Part shown: positions 47,602 to 55,863 of the stretch, in pieces
Layout of the letters: each line of letters begins with the position of its first letter
How positions within the stretch are numbered: position 1 is the stretch's first letter
Source of the DNA: Phycisphaerales bacterium
GTDB lineage: Bacteria; Planctomycetota; Phycisphaerae; Phycisphaerales; UBA1924
DNA length: 64,000 bases
Reading direction: 5' to 3'
Assembly (NCBI GenBank): GCA_020845755.1
Contig: JADLFE010000008.1
Coordinates: 52,173 to 116,172 of the forward strand
The notes under the pieces: model-generated
Seen by the model: only the letters and a program-made list of their open reading frames with translations
Database searches by the model: none
What the model was told of the DNA's origin: nothing
Program-made: the position numbers and the translations under genes

Positions 47602-48357
47602 ATGCGCACCCTCGTTGCCATCCCCGTTTACAACGAAGAGAACACGCTCCGCTCCGTGGTCGAGCGCGTGCTCATGCACGCCGGGAACGTGCTAGTCGTC
47701 GACGACGGCTCGACCGACGCCAGCACCTCCCTCCTCCCGCGCCTCCCGGTGGACATCATCCGCCACACCATCAACCGCGGCTACGGGCGATCGATCCGCG
47801 ACGCGTTCGCCTGGGCGATGGCCGACGGCTACGACTGGGTCATCACCATGGATTGCGACCTGCAGCACGAGCCCGATGAACTCCCCAACTTCTTCGATCG
47901 CATCCACGACGACTGCGCCGACGTGATCTCCGGCTCGCGCTATCTCCCGGCGTCCAAGGCCGAGGGCCTGCTCCCGCCGCACGAGCGCCGCCGAGTGAAC
48001 ACCATCATCACGCGAGAACTCAACGAGCGACTGTCGTCGCGCCTGGGCGTGCTCACCGACGCGTTCTGCGGCTACAAGGCGTTCCGCGTCGACGCGCTCC
48101 GCTCGCTGAATCTCAGCGAAGACGGCTACGCGTTCCCGCTGCAGTTCTGGGTCCAGGCCGCCGCCCGCCGCCTCCGCGTCGCCGAACTTCCCGTCACGCT
48201 GATCTATAACGATCCCAACCGAAGTTTCGGCGAGGGGCTGGACATCGCCAGCGTCCGGCTCGAGCACTACCGGCGTGTGCTCCACCGCGAACTCTCGCGC
48301 CAACGCGACGATCTCGAGCCCGAGGCGACCCGGGGCGTGTGCTGCTGCTGCCGATAA
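47602..48357 (+). CDS. Glycosyltransferase family 2 (dolichol-P-mannose synthase-like)
   Basis: The protein has 251 residues. GT-A motifs are clear: VAIPVYNEENTLRSVVERVL, VVDDGSTD, HTINRGYGRSIRDAF and the metal-binding DCDLQHEPDEL. DAFCGYKAFRVDALRS and PLQFWVQAA follow, as in DPM1-type enzymes that pass a sugar from a nucleotide donor to a lipid or glycan. There is no C-terminal membrane domain. The protein ends in four consecutive cysteines (GVCCCCR), which is unusual. CGGAGGA lies upstream of the ATG and TATGCT is about 140 bases upstream. Confidence 0.9.
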   Translation: MRTLVAIPVYNEENTLRSVVERVLMHAGNVLVVDDGSTDASTSLLPRLPVDIIRHTINRGYGRSIRDAFAWAMADGYDWVITMDCDLQHEPDELPNFFDRIHDDCADVISGSRYLPASKAEGLLPPHERRRVNTIITRELNERLSSRLGVLTDAFCGYKAFRVDALRSLNLSEDGYAFPLQFWVQAAARRLRVAELPVTLIYNDPNRSFGEGLDIASVRLEHYRRVLHRELSRQRDDLEPEATRGVCCCCR

Positions 48358-48390
48358 AGCCCGCCGCCCCCATATTCCCTAAACTCCGCC

Positions 48391-49872
48391 GTGCCCACTC
48401 CGCCCACGGAATCGATGACGCTCGAGCCAGCGCCCTCGCGCTGGGTTGAACTTGTGAGCGAGCGCCGTGCGCGCGTCCCGGCGTGGCTTGAACCATCGGC
48501 AGCGTCTTTCCGAGCACAACTCGGCGTGCCGCCCGGCCCGCTCGTGATGAGCGGGCATCAGGCCGTCCTCTGGCACCCCGGCATCCTCGCCAAGTACATC
48601 GCCGCCGATGCGTGCGCGCGGGCCGCCGGCGCCGCCGCGGCGTGGGTTGTTGTCGATCAGGACACGCCGCCGCCGCACGAACTGTCGTGGCCCATGCGAG
48701 CCAGTGCGACCAGCACCCGCGTCGTCATCGGCGCGCACCACTTCGAGTACGCCTCGCCCTGCAACGCCGAAGTACCCGCGTGCGCCCGCCCGCCGCTCGT
48801 CGCGTCTGCGAACGCGGCGGATGACTTGCTGATCGATCCCGCCGGCGCCCTGCCGAGCCTTCACTCCGCGGTGAACAGCGCTTCCAACTCACCGAACGCC
48901 GCGGTCCAGATCTCGCGTGTGATCGAATCGCTCCTCCCGCCCTCGATCGCTCCGGTACCCGCATTCTTTGCGACCCTGATTGCGCGCACCGAGTTCTTCG
49001 CCGCGGTCGTGCGTCACATGCAGGCCGACCCGCGCCGCTGCATCGAGGCCTACAACGCCGCCGCGCTCGCGCACCCCGATGCCGATATCCGATCGCTCGA
49101 CGCCGACGCGCTCGAACTCCCGCTCTGGCACATCGTCGGCCCGCGGGGGCTCGCCGCACGACATCCCGTGCACGCGTCGCAACTCCCGTCCATCCCAACA
49201 CACCAACTCGCGCCCCGTGCGCTCCTCATGACGGCGCTCCTGCGCCTTGCGGCGTGCGAACTCTTCATCCACGGCACGGGAGGTGTCGCCTACGACCGCG
49301 TCACCGACGCCTGGATCGCCTCCTGGCTCGGGACGGACGCCGTTCTCGCCCCTACCGCGCTCGCCACCGCGACGCTGCTCCTCCCGCTCGACGCCGCGCC
49401 CGAGGACCCTCTCACGGGCGAAGCAATCATGGCGCAGCGCGCGTACCGCGAGGCGCTCCACAAGCCCGGCGCGCTGGGAGAGCACTCGCTCGAGTCAGAA
49501 CGCCGCTCGATCGTCGCGGGCATCGCCGCTTCACCCTATCGCTCCGCCGAGCGCGAGCATCGATTCCGCGATCTCCATCGGCTCCTCGAGAGGTATCGCG
49601 CGTCTCACGCGCCCGTGATCGAGGCCCGCCGACTCGCCGCGCTGGCCGCACGGACGAGCGCCAAGGACCGCGCCGCGTCCGTCCGGACCTGGGCGTTTCC
49701 GTTGTATCCCGAGCCTCGGCTCTCGCGCCTTTGCGGCGACATTCATCGGGCGTTTGCGCAGGCGTCCTCGTGTTCGCGCACATCTTCGACCGCGGGCGTG
49801 CCCGCGTCGGGATCGCCCGCAGCGCCATCGCCCGCGCCCTCGGCCGACGTCGGGCGGAAGGCCTCAACATGA
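48391..49872 (+). CDS. BshC-like protein (distant)
   Basis: The protein has 493 residues. MSGHQAVLWHPGILAKYIAADACARAAGA near residue 52 is comparable with the GQQAGLLTGPLYTIHK region of BshC, and VVVDQDTPPPHEL with the EDHD segment. Further on, CELFIHGTGGVAYDRVTDAWIAS stands in the place of the BshC GPGEINYW region. BshC adds cysteine to glucosaminyl-malate to make bacillithiol. The match is distant and the BshC active-site residues are not all evident, so function is open. The C-terminal 40 residues are Ser/Ala/Pro-rich. TAAACT at 48380-48385 is five bases before the GTG. The stop overlaps the next ATG by four bases. Confidence 0.5.
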   Translation: MPTPPTESMTLEPAPSRWVELVSERRARVPAWLEPSAASFRAQLGVPPGPLVMSGHQAVLWHPGILAKYIAADACARAAGAAAAWVVVDQDTPPPHELSWPMRASATSTRVVIGAHHFEYASPCNAEVPACARPPLVASANAADDLLIDPAGALPSLHSAVNSASNSPNAAVQISRVIESLLPPSIAPVPAFFATLIARTEFFAAVVRHMQADPRRCIEAYNAAALAHPDADIRSLDADALELPLWHIVGPRGLAARHPVHASQLPSIPTHQLAPRALLMTALLRLAACELFIHGTGGVAYDRVTDAWIASWLGTDAVLAPTALATATLLLPLDAAPEDPLTGEAIMAQRAYREALHKPGALGEHSLESERRSIVAGIAASPYRSAEREHRFRDLHRLLERYRASHAPVIEARRLAALAARTSAKDRAASVRTWAFPLYPEPRLSRLCGDIHRAFAQASSCSRTSSTAGVPASGSPAAPSPAPSADVGRKAST

Positions 49873-50822
49873 ATTCGCGTGCCGCTCCCATCACACTCGC
49901 GCTCATCACAATTGCGGCGGTCGCCGCGATCCTCGTCTGGAGCACGCGCCCGAGAACTCCATCCGCAACACCGACGCGCCCCGAGCCTCCGGTCACACCT
50001 TCCGACATCGACAAGGGCCCGCCTCGCCTTGCCGTCCTCTCGCCCGCGCTGGCCGTCATGCTCTCCGATCTTGGCGTCGGGCCATCCATCGTCGCACGGC
50101 ACGGCTACGACATGGTCCTCGACAAGTCGATCCCGTCCTGCGGCGATCAATCCGGCATCGATTACGAATCGCTCCTCTCCGTCCGCCCCACCCACGTCTT
50201 CATCGAGTGGGGAAGCCGCCCCCTCCCCGATCGCCTCGTCGAACTCTCGAAGTCGCACGCGTGGAACGTCCGCGCGTTCACGCTCCTCTCGCTCGACGAC
50301 GTCACACGCTCGCTCACCGACCTGTCCGCAGCGCTCAAAGACTCCGGCGTTGATGTCTCCGCGAATTCATCCGCCCTCGCCTCGGCTCTCAACGACTCGA
50401 TGCGTCCGCGTGCCGGACTGGATCGACTCGGAAGCGTGCTCATGCTCATGTCCGTCCGCCCGCCGGCCGCCCTCGGGCCCGGGTCGTTCCACCACGAAAT
50501 CCTCACGCGCCTGGGCGCGGTCGCCGCGCTCACCAAGCCATCTCCATACGTCGAACTCGACGCCGAGGACGTGCGCCATCTGGCGCCCGGCGTGATCGTA
50601 CTCATCACGCCCCGCGGCACCGGCGCCGCGCCGGTCGCCAAGGACACACCCGACGCACGCCGCGCCCTGCTCGGCCCGCTCTCATCGCTCGACATCCCCG
50701 CCGTAAGACTCGACCGCGTCATCGTGATCGACGACCCGCTCTCGCTCCTCCCCACCACGCGCCTGGCCGACTTCGCCAAGCAGATCGGCGATCAGCTCGA
50801 AGCCCTCGCTCGCTCGCAGTAG
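49869..50822 (+). CDS. Periplasmic binding protein of the BtuF/FepB class
   Basis: The protein has 317 residues. One N-terminal membrane anchor (ITLALITIAAVAAILVW) is followed by the type III substrate-binding fold: RLAVLSPALAVMLSDLGVGPSIVARHG, ESLLSVRPTHVFIEW, and a late DRVIVIDDPLSLLPTTRLADFAKQIGDQL. The class carries cobalamin, ferric siderophores or haem to an ABC importer. No permease or ATPase of that class is adjacent, so the system is either split or the protein has another role. It begins inside the stop codon of the upstream gene (ATGA), with GGAAGG upstream. Confidence 0.72.
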   Translation: MNSRAAPITLALITIAAVAAILVWSTRPRTPSATPTRPEPPVTPSDIDKGPPRLAVLSPALAVMLSDLGVGPSIVARHGYDMVLDKSIPSCGDQSGIDYESLLSVRPTHVFIEWGSRPLPDRLVELSKSHAWNVRAFTLLSLDDVTRSLTDLSAALKDSGVDVSANSSALASALNDSMRPRAGLDRLGSVLMLMSVRPPAALGPGSFHHEILTRLGAVAALTKPSPYVELDAEDVRHLAPGVIVLITPRGTGAAPVAKDTPDARRALLGPLSSLDIPAVRLDRVIVIDDPLSLLPTTRLADFAKQIGDQLEALARSQ

Positions 50823-50825
50823 CTT

Positions 50826-50935
50826 CGCGTCTGTCACCCTCCATGCTTCTCCGTGTCCCACCGTGGCGAATCCTTCTCACCGCTCTTCTCCGCGCCCTCC
50901 GCTGCCTCGGCGGTGAATGCTCTCCTTCCCTACCA
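50826..50935 (-). repeat. Purine-rich intergenic repeat, opposite orientation
   Basis: On the minus strand it reads CACCGCCGAGGCAGCGGAGG, GCGCGGAGAAGAGCGG and CACGGAGAAGCATGGAGGG. This is the same word family as at 13612-13690 and 17440-17530. Confidence 0.55.
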
Positions 50936-50943
50936 TCCGCACC

Positions 50944-52830
50944 ATGGCATCCTTCGACCCCATCACGCTCCTCACCGAACGCTTCCGCGCCGCGATCCGC
51001 GCCGCCTTCCCACAACTCACCGGCGAGATCGATCCCCTGATCGCGCCCAGCAAGCAGGCCCAGTTCGGCGATTTCCAGTGCAACGCCGCCATGAGCCTCG
51101 CCAAGCAACTCGCCAGCAAGCCCCGCGACGTCGCCCAGGCCATCGTCAAGCACGCCGACCTCGGCGATCTGGCCGAGAAACTCACCGACGCCTCCATTGC
51201 CGGCCCGGGCTTCATCAACATCAAACTCCGCGGCGATTCCCTCGGCTCGCTCCTCTCCTCCATGGACGCGCCCGCGCTGGGCGTTGAGCCCGCCCGCGAC
51301 CCCATGACCGTCGTCGTCGACCTCATGGGCGTCAACCTCGCCAAGCAGATGCACGTCGGGCACCTCCGCTCGCCCTTCATCGGCGACGCCGTCGCGCGCA
51401 CCTTCGAGCGCCTCGGGCACAAGGTCCTCCGCCAGAACCACCTGGGCGACTGGGGCCTGAACATCGCCATGACCGTCGCTCGCCTCATCGAGATGCGCGA
51501 CGCCGGCGGGCTCAACCTCGACACCATCACCCTCGACCAGCTCGACGCCGCCTACAAGGCCGCGGAATCCTCGACCCGGCGCGATGTCGACGGCCTGGCC
51601 GCCGCACGAAAGTCCGGACACCCCAAGGCGATCGCCGAACTCGAGGCCCAGGTCGAAGGTGCCACCGACGCCTTCACCCGTGCCCGCCAGACGCTCGTGA
51701 AACTCCAGGCCCACGACCCCGACACTTTCAGCGTCTGGAAGCGCATCCGCGAGGTGACGATGTCGGTATGCCTCGCCGCGTGCCGACGTCTGCAGGTCAA
51801 TGTCACCGACGAGCACAGCGCGGGCGAATCTAGTTACGCCGAGGAACTCGCGCCCATGGTCGCCGACCTCGAGAAACGAGGCGTGGCTGAGATCGATCAG
51901 GGCGCGCTCATCGTCCGCGTTGACCAGCCGCCACGCGACGCCGCTGGCAATCCCGCGTGGGAGCCGATCAAGGAGCCGTGCCTGGTCCGCAAGACCGACG
52001 GCGGGTTCCTCTACGCGACCACCGACGTGTGCGCGATCCGCCGTCGCGTGCAGAATCTCCTGGCCGATCGCGTCATCTACTGCATCGACGCGCGTCAGAA
52101 TCTGCATCTTCGTCAGGTCTTCGCCGCCAGCATCCGCGCCGGCTACGCCACCAATCCACGCAACGGCCGGGTCGCCGTCATGGAGCACGCCGCGTTCGGC
52201 GCCGTCCTGGGCGAGGACGGCCGCCCGTTCAAGACCCGGAGCGGCGACAGCGTTTCACTCCAAGCCCTCATCGACGAGGCCGTGCAGCGCGCCGCGGACG
52301 CCGTGCGCGCCCGCAACACCACGTTCTCCGACTCCGACCTGCGCACCACCTCCGAAACCATCGGCGTGGCGGCCATGAAATACGCCGACCTCTGCAACGA
52401 TCGCTCGCGCGACTACATGTTCAGTTTCGACCGCATGCTCGCCTTCGAGGGCAACACCGGGCCGTACCTGCTCTACGCCTACGCGCGCATTCGGCGCATC
52501 TTTGAAAAGGCCCGCGAGCGGGCCGCGGGCGAAGCGTGGAAGTCCGCCGCGTTCCGCATCGCGGCCCCCAGCGAGAAGACGCTGGCGCTCGCGCTGCTTC
52601 CCTATAACGCCGCCGTCGCCCGTGTCGCCGACACGCTCCAGCCCCACCACCTCTGCCAGTACCTCTACGACCTGGCGGGCACGTTCAGCACGTTCTACGA
52701 CCAGTGCCCTGTCGTGGACGCGCCCGACGCCGCCACGCGCGACTCGCGCCTCCGCCTCTGCGACCTGACGGGGCGTGTGCTCCGCGACGGCCTGATGGTG
52801 CTCGGCATCCCGACGCTCGAGCGGATGTAG
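50944..52830 (+). CDS. argS: Arginyl-tRNA synthetase
   Basis: The protein has 628 residues, a normal ArgS length. It charges tRNA-Arg. The N-terminal ArgS domain (FGDFQCNAAMSLAKQL, ASIAGPGFINIKL) precedes the class I core with the HIGH motif as MHVGHLRSPFIGD and the FKTRSGDSVSLQ equivalent of KMSKS. A DALR-type anticodon domain follows (MLAFEGNTGPYLLYAYARIRR). An insertion around residues 205-275 is helical. TACCAT at 50931-50936 is seven bases before the ATG, again with no Shine-Dalgarno sequence. Confidence 0.95.
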   Translation: MASFDPITLLTERFRAAIRAAFPQLTGEIDPLIAPSKQAQFGDFQCNAAMSLAKQLASKPRDVAQAIVKHADLGDLAEKLTDASIAGPGFINIKLRGDSLGSLLSSMDAPALGVEPARDPMTVVVDLMGVNLAKQMHVGHLRSPFIGDAVARTFERLGHKVLRQNHLGDWGLNIAMTVARLIEMRDAGGLNLDTITLDQLDAAYKAAESSTRRDVDGLAAARKSGHPKAIAELEAQVEGATDAFTRARQTLVKLQAHDPDTFSVWKRIREVTMSVCLAACRRLQVNVTDEHSAGESSYAEELAPMVADLEKRGVAEIDQGALIVRVDQPPRDAAGNPAWEPIKEPCLVRKTDGGFLYATTDVCAIRRRVQNLLADRVIYCIDARQNLHLRQVFAASIRAGYATNPRNGRVAVMEHAAFGAVLGEDGRPFKTRSGDSVSLQALIDEAVQRAADAVRARNTTFSDSDLRTTSETIGVAAMKYADLCNDRSRDYMFSFDRMLAFEGNTGPYLLYAYARIRRIFEKARERAAGEAWKSAAFRIAAPSEKTLALALLPYNAAVARVADTLQPHHLCQYLYDLAGTFSTFYDQCPVVDAPDAATRDSRLRLCDLTGRVLRDGLMVLGIPTLERM

Positions 52831-52984
52831 CAGCGAGACAGCGAGGCAGCGAGGCAGCGAGGCAGCGAGACAGCGAGACAGCGAGACAGCGAGACAGCGA
52901 AGCAGCGAGACAGCGAGGCAGCGAGGCAGCGAGGCAGCGAGGCAGCGAGGCAGCGAGGCAGCGAGGCAGCGAGGCAGCGAGGCA
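52831..52984 (+). repeat. Tandem repeat of an 8-base unit (CAGCGAGR), about 19 copies
   Basis: The unit is CAGCGAGG or CAGCGAGA, with one CAGCGAAG variant. The array begins at the first base after the argS stop codon and is unbroken. The 5' half is mainly the A form and the 3' half is nine or ten G forms, as expected for recent slippage expansion. No spacers, so it is not a CRISPR. Confidence 0.95.
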
Positions 52985-53054
52985 GGCGGATCGTCGCGCC
53001 TGGACTTCCTAGGGGCCAAGCGAATAGGGGCCACTTCGCCACTTCGGCTCTTCT

Positions 53055-53092
53055 CCTCCCTAGTGCCTAGTGCCCAGTGCCTATTCCAAAAC
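53055..53092 (-). repeat. AGTGCCTAGTGCC-type dispersed repeat
   Basis: On the minus strand it reads GGAATAGGCACTGGGCACTA followed by GGCACTAGGG. The words GGAATAGGCA and CACTAG also occur at 13404-13436, and AGGCACTTGGGAATG occurs near 61428-61442. Confidence 0.5.
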
Positions 53093-53123
53093 GAAAACGG
53101 CCGGCCCCCTGAGGGACCGGCCG
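53088..53123 (-). terminator. Rho-independent terminator of the porin gene
   Basis: CGGCCGG (53098-53104) and CCGGCCG (53117-53123) form a strong stem. On the minus strand TTTTCGTTTT follows the stem directly. It lies about 50 bases after the porin stop. Confidence 0.85.
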
Positions 53124-53172
53124 AGTCGGAGTCATCAAGTCCGGGGTTTTCACCCCGTGAACGCGAAACGTC

Positions 53173-54390
53173 TTAGAAGACCAGGGTCATCTGGAGACGC
53201 AGCGCGATCTGGTCGCTCTCGCTGTCAGTGCGGAGCGCGTTGTTGTTGCTGTCCATGATGCCGGCGGTCAGATCGTTCTGATCGGGCTCATTGACGAACC
53301 ACTGCACGTCGGCCGTGAACTTGGCGGCGTGCGACTCGGGGAAGAAGTAGTGGTTCCAGCCAACCGCGAGGGTGTGGAAGTCATCGTCGCCGGTGCGATC
53401 GCCATCCGGGATCACCCAGTCCCAACGAGCGAAGAGTTCGTCGGAAGCGCTGACGAAGATGCCGCCCTGCATGAGGACGCCCCAATCGTCGGTGCTCTTG
53501 GTGCCGTTCTCGTCCGGGTCGGTGTGGTTGCCCACGCCGGCGAGATAGAAGTTCCAGCCGTTGCCCTCGAGGCTGTAGTCGAGGGTGTACTGGAGCATGT
53601 TGAACTGAGGCTGGCTGGCGACGGCGGCGGTGTTGCCGACGTGCTGCCAGTGGAAGGCGGCGCCGAAGAGGCCGGCCATTTCCTTGTTCTGCCAGCTCGT
53701 GAAGTCGTTGAAGCGCTTCCAGTCATCGCCCCACTTCATCTCGAAGCGGCCGGTCAGGGCGAGGTCGCCCTCGGAAGCCGAGTTGTACGCGGTGTTGCGG
53801 GTGTTCGGGCCATCGCTGACGGCGCCCATGAAGCGGATCGAATCCGACTCATAGGTCCACATGAGACCCTGGGCGCGGCCGAAGGTGAACAGCGTGTTAA
53901 CGACCGAGCGGTCAACCGAGAGCTGACGGACGTCGCTCACGAGCTCTTCGCGGAGCATGGGGAGCTTGAACTGGCCCCACTTGATCGCGTTGTTGTCGTC
54001 CAGCTTGTAGTTGCCGTAGGCATCCTGCAGGCTGGCCTCGCCGTCCTTGTTGAAGTCGCTGTCGACCTTGAACGACAGGTTGTCGTTGCCGATCGTGCCG
54101 GTGACTTCGAGGCGGGTACGGGTGGCCTCAAAGCCGTGGGTGTAACCGCTGTCGTGACCCGACGAACCGCCGGACGGATTGTCGCGGAAGTTGTGGATCC
54201 AGCGGAACTGGCTGAAGCCGCCGACCTTCACGGTCGAGCCGGCATCGGCGAACATGCCCGCGCTATTGGCCCGGCTCTGGCTCGCGGCCAGGAGCTCAGC
54301 CTGATAGGCGCGATCGCTGGTGTCACCGGCCATCGCCGCCGTGCTCAGCGCCGCACCGGCGATTACCACGAGAACGCTAGTCTGCTTCAT
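53173..54390 (-). CDS. Outer-membrane porin of the OprP/OprO type
   Basis: The protein has 405 residues. A signal peptide (MKQTSVLVVIAGAALSTAAM) and a beta-barrel pattern follow: alternating aromatic strands, EATRTRLEVTGTIGNDNLSFKV, WGQFKLPMLREELVSDVRQL, GLMWTYESDSIRFMGAVSDG and a final LRLQMTLVF ending in Phe. The WGQFK/PF region and the strand spacing match the phosphate-selective porin O/P family. The ion selectivity is not certain. AAGGAG lies upstream of the ATG. A strong promoter is about 260 bases upstream. The divergent phoBR-like pair makes phosphate control plausible. Confidence 0.85.
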   Translation of the reverse strand: MKQTSVLVVIAGAALSTAAMAGDTSDRAYQAELLAASQSRANSAGMFADAGSTVKVGGFSQFRWIHNFRDNPSGGSSGHDSGYTHGFEATRTRLEVTGTIGNDNLSFKVDSDFNKDGEASLQDAYGNYKLDDNNAIKWGQFKLPMLREELVSDVRQLSVDRSVVNTLFTFGRAQGLMWTYESDSIRFMGAVSDGPNTRNTAYNSASEGDLALTGRFEMKWGDDWKRFNDFTSWQNKEMAGLFGAAFHWQHVGNTAAVASQPQFNMLQYTLDYSLEGNGWNFYLAGVGNHTDPDENGTKSTDDWGVLMQGGIFVSASDELFARWDWVIPDGDRTGDDDFHTLAVGWNHYFFPESHAAKFTADVQWFVNEPDQNDLTAGIMDSNNNALRTDSESDQIALRLQMTLVF

Positions 54391-54647
54391 GTCCTGAGAC
54401 TCCTTGATGAACAGCTACTCCGACGGGGCCTTCCGACCGGGCACCAGCCCGACCCGGGAAGCCTTGGAACGCCGCTGCTGACGTTCCCGTTGATCCTGTT
54501 GGTCCGCCGACACACAGCTCGCCGGCGCTGCCGAGACTCCCCCGGCATCCACCCGCGACCTCCATCCGCCGTTGCCGGCCGCCGCGGGACTTGTTCTTTC
54601 TCACGGCTCCGCTCGAACGAGGCAAAAGCCGTGTTTGGAAGTGTCGA

Positions 54648-54675
54648 TGATTACGCCGTCAATCCCACTCGTCAA
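54648..54675 (-). promoter_or_regulatory. Promoter of the porin gene
   Basis: Reading the minus strand, TTGACG (54675-54670) and TAATCA (54653-54648) are separated by 16 bases, the best -35/-10 pair in the window. Transcription would begin near 54641, which leaves a leader of about 250 bases. Confidence 0.75.
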
Positions 54676-54942
54676 GCCCGACCACCGGAACCGCTCCGGG
54701 ATCAGACCCGAACCTTCGCCTCAACCCCCGGCAAAACTCGCCGGTGTGGTCTGTCGCATCGGCGTCCGGTTCGCGCGTCCTCCACAAATCCGCGACCCGT
54801 TCCACCGAAATCCAGACCGAATCTTCCAAAAACGCGCAAAGTGTGCTTGTTTCACACCCCGCGGCGGGATCGCTCCCGCGTGGACGCGATGCTAGCACCT
54901 CCAAACCTGCGTGTCGAATGATGACATCCAAGTCGTGAATAA

Positions 54943-54951
54943 TGTGGATAA
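54943..54951 (+). other. Single DnaA-box-like nonamer
   Basis: TGTGGATAA is the complement of the consensus TTATCCACA. It is a lone copy in a locally AT-richer stretch. No dnaA, dnaN or cluster of boxes is present, so an origin is not claimed. Confidence 0.35.
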
Positions 54952-55005
54952 CTCACGCAAACCCTGAATTTGCCCGCTCTTAGCGCAATTCAAACCCACG
55001 CCCAA

Positions 55006-55034
55006 TCTGACCAGAATCCGCCTCCCGCTAGGCT
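55006..55034 (+). promoter_or_regulatory. Probable promoter of the response regulator gene
   Basis: TCTGAC (55006-55011) and TAGGCT (55029-55034) are 17 bases apart. Confidence 0.5.
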
Positions 55035-55152
55035 TTTTCGCCGCACTTTTCTCGCTCGTCGAGCATCCCGCTGCGGACCTGTCAGAATGGAGATTCCTCT
55101 GATGCACGCTTCTCCGCTCGCGTCGTCTCGGCAGGCTTCAATTTCTCCGCCC

Positions 55153-55863
55153 ATGTCCCAGCACAAGCACATCCTCATCGTTGACGACGAACGCGATCTG
55201 CTCGAACTCCTGCAGTTCAATCTCACCAAAGCCGGCTACGAAATCACGACCGCCTCCAACGGCCGGCTCGCGCTCGAATCTCTTTCTCAGCGCGCGCCCG
55301 ACCTCATCCTTCTCGACATCATGCTCCCCGAGTTATCCGGGACCGAGGTCGCCGGACGCATCCGCGCCAACCCCTCGACCGCTCACATCCCCATCATCAT
55401 GCTCACCGCCAAGGGCGAAGACGTCGACCAGATCGTCGGCCTCACCGTCGGCGCCGACGATTACGTCACCAAGCCCTTCTCCAACAAGGTCCTCCTGGCT
55501 CGCATCGAAGCGGTCCTGCGCCGCTCATCAAAGCCCGGCCCGGATAACCGCATGCTGACGCTCGGCCCGGTGCGCGTGAGCAGCGACACTCATGAAGTCT
55601 GGGTCGACGATCAGCCCGTCAAACTCACCCTGACCGAGTTCCGACTGCTCAGCACCCTGATGCAGGCCGGGGGGAAAGTCCTCACCCGCTCCGCTCTGAT
55701 GAACAAGGCGATCGGCCCGGGCATCACCGTCACCGAGCGGACCATCGACGTGCACATGACCGCCATCCGCAAACGCCTCGGGCCCCACGCCGGGATGATC
55801 AAAACAGTCCGCGGCGTCGGCTATCGCATGACCCCCGACAGCGCGGGCTCTGATGAGTCGTGA
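55153..55863 (+). CDS. PhoB-like response regulator (OmpR family)
   Basis: The protein has 236 residues. The receiver domain has HILIVDDERDLL, the acceptor Asp in LILLDIMLPE, and Thr/Lys in IIMLTAKGE and DDYVTKPFS. The winged-helix output domain has LTLTEFRLLSTLMQAGGKVLTRSAL and the RTIDVHMTAIRKRLG recognition helix region, ending KTVRGVGYRM. It matches PhoB most closely among OmpR regulators. An alternative start at 55102 with GGAG nine bases upstream would add 17 residues. The sensor gene follows and overlaps by 11 bases, so the pair is one operon. Confidence 0.87.
   Translation: MSQHKHILIVDDERDLLELLQFNLTKAGYEITTASNGRLALESLSQRAPDLILLDIMLPELSGTEVAGRIRANPSTAHIPIIMLTAKGEDVDQIVGLTVGADDYVTKPFSNKVLLARIEAVLRRSSKPGPDNRMLTLGPVRVSSDTHEVWVDDQPVKLTLTEFRLLSTLMQAGGKVLTRSALMNKAIGPGITVTERTIDVHMTAIRKRLGPHAGMIKTVRGVGYRMTPDSAGSDES

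Larger units (their letters stand above)
54391..55152. other. Divergent regulatory region between porin and phoBR-like genes
   Basis: 760 bases without a convincing gene. It holds the porin promoter and its leader of about 250 bases on the minus side, a stretch of lower GC at 54900-54990 with one TGTGGATAA, and a promoter for the response regulator on the plus side. No Pho box could be identified with confidence. Confidence 0.5.

Noticed and set aside
52831..52984. Possible CRISPR array
   Set aside because: Units are 8 bases without spacers and no cas genes are present.
54377..54625. An 82-codon frame within the porin leader
   Set aside because: It is Gly/Ala/Ser-rich, has no good start signal and overlaps the ribosome site and start of the porin gene.
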